From Larix kaempferi (taxonomy: Eukaryota; Streptophyta; Pinopsida; Pinales; Pinaceae), in assembly GCA_027924585.1 (NCBI GenBank), contig BSBM01001444.1:992001-1056000 (forward strand): a stretch of DNA of 64,000 bases. The letters are read 5' to 3'. The notes under the pieces were generated by a model that was given only the letters and a program-made list of their open reading frames with translations, searched no databases and was not told where the DNA came from. Below, piece after piece: positions 35,247 to 45,718 of the stretch (within the stretch, counting starts at the first letter, position 1; the number at the start of each line of letters is the position of its first letter). A program made the translations under genes and the position numbers.

Positions 35247-35995
35247 AGAGGGCGAAAATGGATCTGAATGTCACGAAAGTTGGCGTGCATACTTGTCTAC
35301 TAATGGGGCATCCAAATCTATGCCCAAATTTCAATTCCGAGAAGTTGGTCAAATCCGAAACTCAACCGTGCGTTTTCACTATACTTGGATTTAAAGGGGG
35401 CGAAAATGGCTCGGAATGTCATGAAAGTTGGCAAGCACGCTTGTCTAGTAATGGGGCATTGAAATCTAAGCTCAAATTTCAATTCCGAAAAGTTGGTCAA
35501 AGCCAAAACTCAACCGTGCATTTTTGCTATAGTTAGGCTTAATTTTGCGAAAATAGCTAGGAATGACACGAAACTTGGTGTGCGCGCTTGTCTACCAATG
35601 GGACATTCAAATATATTCTCAAGTTTCAATTCCGAGATGTTGGTCAAAGCCGAAACTCCACCGTGCGTTTTCTCTAGACTTGGAATTAAAGGGGGCGAAT
35701 ATAGCTCGAAACGTCACGAAAGTTGGCGTGCGTGCGTTTCTACCAATTAGGGCATCCAAATCTACGCTCAAATTTCAATTTCGATAAGTTGGTCAAAGCT
35801 GAAACTCCATAGTGTGTTTTCGCTAGACTTGTACTTAAAGGGAGCAAAAATAGCTCGGAATGTCACGAACGTTGACATGCACGCTTGTCTAGCAATGGGG
35901 CATCCAAATCTATTCTCAAATTTCAATTACGAGAAGTTGGTCAAAGCCAAAACTCCACCGTGCGTTTTTGCTAGAGTTAGGCTTAAAGCCTAGAT
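35247..35995 (+). repeat. 148-bp satellite, five units
   Basis: Units start GCGAAAATGG-like at about 35253, 35401, 35548, 35696 and 35845. Each carries TCACGAAAGTTGGCGTGC, GGGGCATCCAAATCTA, CAAATTTCAATTCCGAGAAG and ACTCCACCGTGCGTTTTC variants. Units differ by roughly a tenth of bases, so the array is not fresh. Open frames through it are repeats of the same motif, not a gene. Confidence 0.9.
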
Positions 35996-36050
35996 CATTC
36001 TGACACTTCACATGAGACTCCACTGGGAAATCTTAAATTGATAAATCAGA

Positions 36051-36734
36051 ATGGACCCTGATGTTCTCCTTGGCCTCTCACAAACCATAAAAGAATTAAA
36101 TGAACATGTGAATAGGTCTAACAAGAGACAAGAGGAAATAAATGAATGGGATCCACAATCTCAGTATGGGGATGAATATGAACATAATTATGGGTATGAA
36201 CTGGCATATCAAAATTCTTATGATACCCATCATTTACCTCATCCATCTAATAATTTGTTCCAAAATGAACCAATTAGCCAATATCAAACCCAACCAAGGC
36301 TTTCGGTAAATTATTCTCGCCCAATTCAAGCAACGAGAACCTTTAGGCAACCCAAGCTATCCCCTTTCGATTTTTCAGAAATATATGGGGCACCTCATCT
36401 TATGCCATATGGATACACTAGGAAGTTGCCTCGTTTTGATGGACATAATAGAACATCTATTGAAAGTCATTTGGATATCCTATGGGACCATATGGAATCT
36501 ATAGGTGTTGATGCTGAGGATGTCTATATGCGAGCCCTTGGTGCATCCCTCGAAGGGGATTCCCGTTTATGGTTTGATCATTTGGCCCCAGGATCCATCA
36601 CTGGGTATGACATGTTTATGGATTTGTTAATAAGTGAGTGGGGAGAAAACAATAATGAACCTATGAAAGAACAGTCAGACAATGAGTGTCTTGATGAAAA
36701 TCAAGACACTCAATATTTTCCGAGGCAGTTCTAA
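36051..36734 (+). CDS. Ty3/gypsy-type gag fragment (228-codon frame incl. stop)
   Basis: The N-terminal half is polar with Gln/Tyr-rich stretches. The C-terminal half contains KLPRFDGHNRTSIESHLDIL, a MRALGASLEGDSRLWFDHL block and SITGYDMFMDLLISEWGE. This is the Retrotrans_gag fold that builds the virus-like particle of gypsy elements. The usual CCHC knuckle is missing; the frame ends in an acidic tail just before the Copia-B LTR. The gypsy pol at 59693-61190 could be the other part of the same element, split by Copia-B and later events. ATG at 36051 is the first in frame. Confidence 0.65.
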   Translation: MDPDVLLGLSQTIKELNEHVNRSNKRQEEINEWDPQSQYGDEYEHNYGYELAYQNSYDTHHLPHPSNNLFQNEPISQYQTQPRLSVNYSRPIQATRTFRQPKLSPFDFSEIYGAPHLMPYGYTRKLPRFDGHNRTSIESHLDILWDHMESIGVDAEDVYMRALGASLEGDSRLWFDHLAPGSITGYDMFMDLLISEWGENNNEPMKEQSDNECLDENQDTQYFPRQF

Positions 36735-36758
36735 ATTCTCCCAAGGATGATAGGTCTA

Positions 36759-37835
36759 AAGTGTCCCCTAGGTGACTTTTTGCCTAAGTCACTTAAGTGG
36801 GGAAAAAGTGACCCTTGCATTAAATGACTTGAGATGAACATTTAATTAGACTTTATAACTTAAAGTCACTTCTGGGTAAAAATTTAAGTGAGGTGAATTA
36901 AAATTATTTTTATGAGATTTAATGAGAGATTAATCTCATCCATCCATCTTATTCATTTCTCACCGTTGGATTGAATCTCTTCACTAACCCTAGGGATTCA
37001 CCCAAAAAGGCAAGGGAGGCATTTTCAGCATTTACTTTTAAGAGAGAAGTGGAGAGAAGAGAGCTGAGAGTTTGCACAAAAATCGAGGAGGCAGCTAGGG
37101 CAATTTTGAACCAGCATGCATTTCGAGGAGAGCTTTTCCAGTGGGCACATTTCCCAAAATCCATACAGCTCCATTTATTAGCATGAGTTTCAAGGCACTC
37201 TTTCTGCAGGTTATTGGCACAGGTTTCGAGGCACATTTTTGTAGGTGGATGGCACGGTTTTCTAAATCTGTATAGCAGCAATAAATGTTGATCCGTATAG
37301 CATAGTTCCCAAGGCATTAAATTTTGGGCACGGTTTCCAAGATAGGGCACAATTTTTGAGGTCTGTACTACAACATTAAAAGCTGTTGCACCGTACAAAA
37401 ATTCCTGGGTGTGGCACAGAAATCGAGGCTGAGTTTGGCACAAATTTCGAAAATATTTTTATGCACAGAAATCAAGGCATCCTTGCACAAAAATCGAGGA
37501 AGATTGCTGGGTGATTTTGGTTGGTTGAGATAAGGACATTTTGACTCTAAAATCATTGTACTGAAATATTGTTGAAGAAATAATAAAGTCTCTCTCTCTC
37601 TCTGACTGGTTATCCCCGTGGGGGTTTTTCCAGGGCTATTGGCCAAAAATTTATGAGTCTGGTTTTTATGGTTTGCATGGTTAAATTAGTTTTCTGCCTG
37701 TTAAAAGTGTTTTTACAGCTTTAACTGTCTGTAATTTTTATAAGTAGTTTCTAGCCAATGCAAAACCGGTTGGGGATGAAAACACTGAAAAACGTGACAT
37801 AAACCAGCAAGCTAAAATAACATAGAAAATTTACA
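36759..37835 (+). repeat. 5' LTR of Copia-B (~1.08 kb; first bases altered or lost)
   Basis: From TCCCCTAGGTGAC onward it matches the LTRs at 51222 and 55333, ending AAAATTTACA at 37835 right before the primer site. The first ~30 bp of the 3' LTR (TGTTAG...TACCTAGGAAG) have no clear match here. About 480 bp around 37185-37660, with a CT microsatellite near 37589, are absent from the 3' LTRs. Confidence 0.8.
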
Positions 37836-37847
37836 TGGTATCAGAGC
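37836..37847 (+). promoter_or_regulatory. Primer-binding site for initiator tRNA-Met
   Basis: TGGTATCAGAGC abuts the LTR end, the standard plant copia arrangement for starting minus-strand DNA synthesis. Confidence 0.95.
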
Positions 37848-37947
37848 TTGGGGGCAGAAAACAGTAAAATTTGCAGACACACAGATATTTCCAGAATTCA
37901 GTATTTTCTTCTGTTAGTGAACAACACCTTGTTGGGTTGACCATAAG

Positions 37948-40366
37948 ATGGCTACAGGACTTCGGTTGGAGGATAGGTTGGATGGGAAAGGAAATTATGT
38001 GCCATGGAAGGCTAGGATTTTGCTGATTTTAGAGGAGAATGAACTGTGGGAGGAGGTGGTAAGAAACACTACAACAAACCCTGTTCAGATTCCCGTTGCT
38101 ACAGATGCAGCAACATTATCAGCCTTCAACAAGAAGGACTGTAAAGCTAGAAGAATAATCCTTGATGCAGTTAAAGACCATATCATCCCTCACATTTCAG
38201 GTAAAGCTAGGGCACATTTGATGTGGAGTGCTTTAACCAGTTTATACGAGAGTACCAATGAGAACCGGAAGATGGTTCTCAAGGAGAAATTGAAAAGTGT
38301 AAAGATGAATGGTGGAGAGGGAGTGACATCATACCTTACCAGGATATCTGCAGTTAGAGATGAGCTAGCAACAGTTGGGGAGGTGGTCACTGCTACTGAG
38401 CTTGTGCATACAACAGTGAATGGGGCTTCCAAGCCTTGGGGTGCATTTGTGCAGGCTATAGTGGGAAGAGAGAACCTACCTTCATGGGAGAGACTGTGGG
38501 ATGACTTTGTGTAGGAGGAGACCAGGCGAGGTCTCGTACAAGGCAGTTCTACACAAGGCAAGGAAGATGAGGAGAATGTGGCTTTGAAAAAAAAGGCGAA
38601 GAAGAAGAAGAAGAAGAAGGGTCCCAAGCAGAGTGGGGCCAAATAGCAGCAACAAGGTGGGTAGAAGAAGGACTTGAGTAAAATCAAGTGTTATGATTGT
38701 CAGACTTTTGGGCACTATGCTTCATAGTGTCCAAGCAAGAAGAAGAAGAGACAGCAGACTGCAGCTTCAGCGGAGGTTGATGACTTTGGAGACAGATTTC
38801 AGAGAGAGTTTTCTTTGTGTGCTGGACAGATTGAGAGAGAGAGATCCTATTTAGTTACCAACACTTATGTGGATATGGAGATGGAGTATTCCTGATTGAC
38901 AGGCCATCAGATGAGTGCATCCACCACTGGCACTTGGTATATTGACAGCGGAGCCTCGAGCCACATGACAGGTGCTCGAGAGATGTTGTCTGAGCTTTCA
39001 CAAATAGGTACAAATGCGGAGGTTGTACTAGGAGATGACACCATTGTTAGAGCAGTTGGTTGGGGGACCATTACATTTTAGAGGGAGTCTATGAGTCCCA
39101 TGACTCTGAGGGATGTGTTATTTGTCCCTGGACTGAAGAAGAACCTTGTATCAGTTTCCACCGTTGAGGACAGGGGTCTTGGGGTTTGTTTCTTGGATGG
39201 GAGAGTGCAGGTATTCCCCAAGACTACAGGATTATCTACCTCCATGGACATTGGGGTTAGATGTGGAAATCTATACAAGCTCCGGTTTCAGCCGCAGCAC
39301 GCTCTGGCACACAACAATAGTAGTGAGCTTTATGAGCTATGGCATTGGAGGATGGCCCACTTGCATCACCCAGCTCTGAGATTGTTGAGGAGCATGGTTA
39401 CAGGTTTACCCGAGTTCAGCACTGAGCAGAGTGATGTGTGCAAGGGGTGTGCTTTGGGAAAGTACACCAAGATTGCTTTTCCAAGCAGTGACAACAAAGC
39501 AGCAGGAGTACTTGACTTGATCCATTCTGATATATGTGGTCCTATGTTATCGGTCTCTTTGAATGGATTTGAGTACTATATCTCTTTCATTGATGACTAC
39601 TCTAGGAAGACCTGGATCTACTTCTTGAGGAGCAAGAAGTCACCCTTAGTATTGAGAGTCTTCCAAGGGTTCAAAGCCCTTGTGGAGAAGCAGACAGGGA
39701 GGAAGATTCAGATGTTGAGATCGGACAATGGGGGTGAGTATACCTCCAAGGAGTTCGATGGGTTTTGCAAAAAGGAGGGTATATAGAGACAACTGACAGT
39801 TCCCTACACTCCTGAGTAGAATGGAGTAGCAGAGAGGAAGAACAGGTCGATTGTGGGAGCATTGAGAGCGATGCTCCATGATCAGAGTTTACCGTTCTTT
39901 TTATGGGAAGAGGAATGCAGCACTGTAGTTTATCTACAGAACATGAGTCCTCATTGTGCTTTGGGGAGGAAGACTCCTGAGGAGATGTACACAGGCAAGA
40001 AGCCTGAGGTGAGCCATTTTCACATATTTGGTTCTTTGACTTACTTTCACGTCCCTTCTGAGAAGAGGACAAAGTTTGATCCCACAGCAGAGAGAGGCAT
40101 CTTTGTGGGATATGATGAGACTTCGAAGGCTTACCGGATTTACCTTCCTAGCCAGAAGAAGGTTTTTGTTAGGCGGGAAGTGAAGTTTGATGAGGAGAGA
40201 GCCTTCAGCAAATCTAGAGAGTTAGAGTAGAGGGAGCCACCGACTTCCACACCTCAGGTGTCTCAGGCTTCTACGATTCAGATCTCAGGTCCATAGGTTT
40301 CCGAAGTGACTGGATCACAGGGTACAGGCACAGTTTCTAGAGGTTCGGTGGTTCAGGTGACAGGTA
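37948..40366 (+). pseudogene. Copia-B gag-PR-INT (upstream part of polyprotein)
   Basis: ATG at 37948 starts a copia gag (LDGKGNYVPWKARIL, then ARAHLMWSALTSLYESTNEN). A Lys-rich stretch and a CYDCQTFGHYA zinc knuckle follow, then protease WYIDSGASSHMTG, GAG-pre-integrase (LWHWRMAHLHHPALRLL...CKGC) and integrase with LIHSDICGP, RSDNGGEY and NGVAERKNR. All lie in one frame with no indels, but TAG stops occur at 38512, 38644, 38662, 38725, 39079, 39784, 39817, 40228 and 40294, and TGA at 38893. At 38725 and 39817 the family demands Gln. The frame is interrupted by R4 at 40367 and continues at 44913. Confidence 0.9.
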
Positions 40367-43300
40367 TGTTATCACATTTATAGTAGCCGGGCTACCATAC
40401 ATTATTTTTCTGATGCCAGTACACTATTCAGCCAGTTCCCCTACATTTGAGATGCTGAGATGAGCATCTATATTGGATCACTATCAGATTGTGGACAGCA
40501 GTTATATTCCCCATGCCATGACTGAGTCTCGGGACACTCAGAGAGATGACCGATGTAGCCATTATACCATTGGTAAAGAGCAGTCAGTAGTGCCCAGAGT
40601 TACAGCAGCAGTTTCAGAGGACAAAGGATGGTACAGGTTGATGAGCATTCAGGTATATGACTCAGCAGGTATATCATGGTGTTATGGTTAGGTTGCTTTT
40701 ATACTTATTCTTATAGCATGTCTTAGCACTTAGTGTCATGATCTGGCGATCATATAGATATTTGGACCTGGTTGATATATATATATATATTATATTGTCC
40801 CCACTCAGACTTAGAAGTTCACTATTCATACTCATTGGTATGTACCCTCCTTAGGGAGAATAGAGGTGATCATTCCACCATACCTTGGCTTGCTAGTGTT
40901 GGCTCCATCATTTCATTGTCTTCATCCATCCATGGCCTACCTTTTAGATTATCACCCTGACTTACTACTTGACTAGTGGCATGGAGGACTTTTTCCCACT
41001 GTAGCCTCTGTATTGGATGAGCTTCCCTGTTTATTGTGTCTCGGCTCTGAGTTGGTGACAAAACTTACCTATGGTGAGTTGGAGTTCCTTGGAATTCCCC
41101 CTAGTCACTAAAGTTGTGTTGGCTAAACCTGAAACTTTTAGTGCTGCCATGAATGCAAAATCTGGAAAAAATGAAATGCAATATCTTGTATGAAAAGCCC
41201 ATTCATGCAATGTGTTTCTAAACACACATGAATGAAAGGCATGCCAAATGAAAATGGCCATGAAAATAAAATGTTATATCTTTTGGAAAATAAATACCTA
41301 GGTAAACAAGCTGTCCATGACACACCTAGAAGTGCTCAGGTAAACAAAGTGCCTTAAAAACACACCTGCAGCAGAAAGCCTAAAATAAATGTAAATCTAT
41401 GCAATGTGTTTATAAACACACATAGATCAAGGCTATGGAAACTTCAGGCCCAAAAAGCAATGGAACTTAAATGCTATATCTAAACAATTGCTGGCCTTAT
41501 TTGTATTATGGATTGTGCGCATCTGTGAAGGTGAATAAACCCTCTTTAAACAACTCATCCATTTGTGAGACACCGCCATTCCCTGTGTTATTGCTCATTC
41601 AGTATATACTATGGTGTGTATTCCCTTTCCCTTGCCAAAGTGTCACAAAGTTAAGTCAGTCAAGTCATCCCTTAGCCTAGCCAATTATTTCAGCCTTCAC
41701 CCTTCACTAGCAAATTGATCACAGCTATGAAGTGAGTATGATCCTGAAAGTCTAGTCTGAGTAATAATAATAATTAACGACACTATATATTTGGATTTAG
41801 ATCGCCAGTTATGATTACTCTGTGTTATAATTGTTATTTGAATAAGTTGTAGAGCATGTATTAACCTTGACACTTTGCAGCAGCCTTGGATGATGGTCTG
41901 AGTTATATTTGGTCTTGGTTAGACCCAGTTTGACCATGGAGGACCATGGGACATGAGATGTTGGACCTTATGATGACATGGATAGATGATATATGGTCTA
42001 TGTATACATACATGATGATTCTATGCAGCAGCTACAGGGTTATGATGGTGATTCTTGGTTTACAGCATTATTTGATCATTTACAGATCATTATTATTGGC
42101 CATGTTCCGGTATATTGGATATATATTTTGATCATGCAGAGACTCATATGGTGTATGAGTACACATCTTGGATGGATTTGGACCTTCTGAGTCCAATGAG
42201 ACAGTTTGTTTTCAGTTCCGGGCACTTACAGTGATGATTGAGCCTCAGTAGGCTGTCCCAGTGCAGTTTTGGTCTGTCGGAGGCCCTGTCAGAGCAGATG
42301 TGATTTTTATCCGGTTGACCTAGGGCGCTGATGATGGAGGGGGTGGTCCAACCACTTGTTTTTACCATATTACCCCCCTCCCGGACACACTGGTGCCCTC
42401 ACCTTGACAGCGCAGGCACGCCAGGAGGCTGTTTGGGGTAGTTTCACGCTTCCCGAGGCATTTCAGGATTGGTAGAAATGGCTATTGAGGAAATCGATTT
42501 GGGCTACTGAGGCAAAGTTATGGCATGGGATGATCAGTGATGATAGATCGAGGCCTTCCACACCTTCTCCAGCAGTTTCAGCTTCATCGGGGCCCGCATC
42601 CATCACTTATGGCACTTTCTGATGATTTTTTGAGGTCTTTTGAGGACCACGACTTGACCATGGAGGCACGATTTGGTACATTGATGATTATTTTATATTT
42701 ATTGTGCTATGGGGATTGACCAAGGAGGGATAAAATTACCCCTTGGACCCACCATAAGCCTCTTATGATATTTTGTCATCATGATTTGGTGGGATTCCCC
42801 TCTTCTAGGGTGATTTTGTCCACTCACATAATATTTTATTTGTGATCCATGTATCTTATTGTTGAGCTCATCTCAACCATTGATTAGACATTTGTATCTT
42901 TTAATCTTAGCCACTCATTCAAAAAGTGGTTAGGGTTTTGGTGCCTCTCCTTCCTATTTAAAGGAGAGAGCTTCTCATTGTAAGGGGTCTTTGGCTCTTG
43001 GATTATTGGTATAGAAAAATATTCTTGTGGAAATTCTTGTGGTCTCCTTTGCATCTGGTGTTCTTAGATGGTGATTGGAAAGTCTATTGCAACCTAGCAT
43101 TTGGAAATTGTGGTAAGATCTATTTTTTTTTTGGAAATCATTGTTTGTCTACAGGAGGGCGACTTCAACAAGGGCGATTTTGCAAGGCTTCTTCAAATCG
43201 ACTTTCTTGGCATTCGCTTGTATCAGGGGGTTATCATTAGCTTCATTGTGATCTATGCTATCTTTCTGTTACTTCTCTTGTGGCATTAGTCTTATCTCTT

Positions 43301-44907
43301 GATGCATCAAATCTGATATTGTTGACGTTTGTTGTGCAGGAGAGAGGGCGCATTGGCTTCTTGGATCAAATCGACTTGCATAGAAATTACCTCAAAGCTT
43401 CTCAAATTGATCGGGTTTGCATAGATCATCATCATCAAGGCATCTACAAGGTTACCCAGGTAAGATCCACAGGTTTGTTTCTCTTTCCTTTATCCAATCC
43501 ATTGACATAGCTCATAAATTGTTAAAACCCTAAATATCTTAAAACCCCCATTTTACATTTTCTCAGATCTACTTAGATCTAGTGGGTTGTTGGGCATAAT
43601 ATTGAAAACCCACCTCTATAGCATCCACGACATCCCGGATCTATAGTTTGGTGAGGATTGGCTTCCGTTTGACCCCTTCCCAAGTCAACTTAGCCTCTCC
43701 CAAGCAAAGCGCACTTCCTAGTTTGAGCAAGTTGACCTAGATCTAGTACATGGGTGTTTGAGATCCCGCTTGATCCATAATCTACACATCAAATAACATA
43801 CACCCAGATTGTTACTTTTCTGAAATTCACCTTGTGGGCCTTATTCCACATTTTAAGGGATTTAATCCCCATTTTGGACCACTTGGAACACTTAAACTCA
43901 GATCTAGTAAGATCTAGCCGTCGGATTGCCGTGAAATTATAGATCCATACTCCTACTTGACTAACCTACCCGGATCTAAAGTTTGGATGCCATTGGTCTT
44001 GTCTTGACCCACCTAACCCCACTTTTAAGCCTCCTTGGGTAAAGTCGCACCACCTTGGAGAAGTGAGTTAACTCACTTCTAGGACGTGGGTACTTGAGAT
44101 TCTTGCGGATTTGGAACGGGAATAATTCAAAACCTAGGTCTAGTATGTCACTTTGTCAGATCTTGCCTTGGGGATATCATTCCTTGTTTTAAGGGATTGT
44201 GGTCCACTTGGGTTAAACCTAGATCTAGACCTACTTATCCATCAAGACCTTTGTTGCCCACTTGTCTCATGCTATAGGAGTCCTCAACCACAAGTCAACC
44301 CTACTTTGACTCCATTATCCCAATTCCCAAGGCACTGGTTACTCTCCAAGTCAATTCGACTTTCCTAGATTGTTGGATTAACTTGTGGTTTGACCTTAGT
44401 GTGGTGAACCAAACCCTTGATGCCATCATGTATCATGTTCAAACTTGTCACTTGTACTAGTTAGCCCCAAGCAACCCCTAAACTACCCTGCATTGGACAC
44501 GGTTCCCAAGGTAGTGGGTCTTCCAACATTGAACTAGTACACTAATCCTAGATCTCACTTCAAACATTGAAAGTCACTCACATCAACTATGAACCAAAGC
44601 TATACCTGTTGAACCCCTCACTTGGCTTGTGACTTCATCTTAAGGTCTAGGATAAACCATACACCTAACTTCACTTAGAAATACCCTGATTTGGTGTCTT
44701 GGTTTCGATCTCTCCTGTCGGGAGTAGATCGGGTCTCCCCCTTTGTTATCTGGGATAGATAACATAAAGCGAAGGTTGCCTCGACTGGCGTGACAACCAT
44801 ATATTGGAGGTCGAGGTGATCGTGGTTGCACCTTTTAAGTTCCCCTTCCCTATTGCCATCCATGACTGGATACATCCATAGGGGCAACTACAGTTTGGGT
44901 GATAACA
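40367..44907 (+). mobile_element. R4: complete 4541-bp family R LTR-like repeat inside Copia-B
   Basis: Starts TGTTATCACATTTATAG and ends GTGATAACA, with AGGTA at 40362-40366 and 44908-44912. Removal of the unit and one AGGTA (4546 bp) rejoins the Copia-B frame, so it is a bona fide insertion with defined ends. It is closely similar to R1 in inverse orientation. No gag, pol, primer site or polypurine tract lies inside. I read it as a giant solo LTR left by recombination between the two LTRs of an unknown element. Confidence 0.85.
42955..42962 (+). promoter_or_regulatory. TATA box of R4 (TATTTAAA)
   Basis: CCTATTTAAAGGAGAGAGC lies about 2.59 kb from the 5' end, giving a U3 of that size and about 1.9 kb for R plus U5 if transcription starts ~30 bp on. 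Confidence 0.5.
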
Positions 44908-44912
44908 AGGTA

Positions 44913-45718
44913 CTTCAGGGACAGGTTTAGGTTCTTGTTCTCAGGTTACAGGTTCTTCAGGGACTAGTTCATCAGTCACTGGTCCTCGCGGTGTTGGACC
45001 TTTTGCTTCTGGGAGTTCTTCAGATGAGGATAGACCAATATGGGAGGAGCCTTCAAGGAAGAGGAAGCCTAAATGGCTTCGTGATACCTTGGAGGAGGCA
45101 GAGGCATTTGGTAGACCCTAGGAGGAGATCAGGACAGTAGTGATGCCAAATAGATTGGGTATGGCTCTTGTTGCGAGTCTTCGTAATTCAGAGCCTTCCA
45201 CATTTGAGGAGGCCTCTCAGCATCAGGTTTGGAGAGATGCCATGATGGAAGAGTACCATTCCATCATGAAGAATGATGCATGGGAGATAGTGCTGAGACT
45301 AGAGGGGAAGTCTGTTGTGACTTCCAAGTGGATCTACAAGGTGAAGCATGCTGCGGATGGTAGTGTGGAGAAGTACAAGGCTCGGTTTGTGGCACGAGGG
45401 TTTTCACAGGTTGAGGGAGTTGATTATGATGAGACCTTTGCGCCAGTTGCTCGTTATTCTTCCATCAAAGGAGTGATGTCTATAGCAGTAGAGATGGGTT
45501 GGAAGATCCACCAGATGGATGTGAAGACTGCATTTCTCGATGGTCTTCTGCAGGAGGAGGTTTACTTAGAGAAACCACAGTGATTCGAGATTCATGGGAG
45601 AGAATCTCATGTGTGCAGGCTGAGGAAAGCCTTGTATGGACTGAAGCAAGCTCCTAGAGCTTGGTACTCCAGGATCGATGCGTACTTGACTTCGATGGGT
45701 TTTCAGAAGAGTGAGGCT
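44913..45718 (+). pseudogene. Copia-B reverse transcriptase, N-terminal part
   Basis: A Ser/Thr/Gly-rich linker leads to KRKPKWLRDT, then WRDAMMEEYHSIMKNDAWEI, SKWIYKVKHAADGSVEKYKA, RFVARGFSQVEGVDYDETFA, HQMDVKTAFLDGLLQEEVYL and [16 protein letters not shown]. These are the RVT_2 finger and palm blocks of copia. Stops are TAG 45119 and TGA 45581. The frame equals that upstream of R4 once R4 is removed. It is cut at 45718 by L2, within the segment before the YxDD motif. Confidence 0.9.

Noticed and set aside
35167-35787. Overlapping frames with repeated ECHESWRA-like peptides
   Set aside because: These come from the 148-bp satellite units read in frame, not from a gene.
38512-40296. Programmed TAG readthrough or an alternative genetic code for Copia-B
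   Set aside because: Eleven TAGs spread over all domains, two TGAs, a frameshift in one copy and C-to-T changes in a DNA transposon nearby fit decay better than recoding. Still worth the alignment test given above.
40367-44907. The R4 length (4541 bp) equals the period of tandem duplication 1 (4541 bp)
   Set aside because: The two are different sequences with different boundaries; I see no mechanism and treat it as coincidence.
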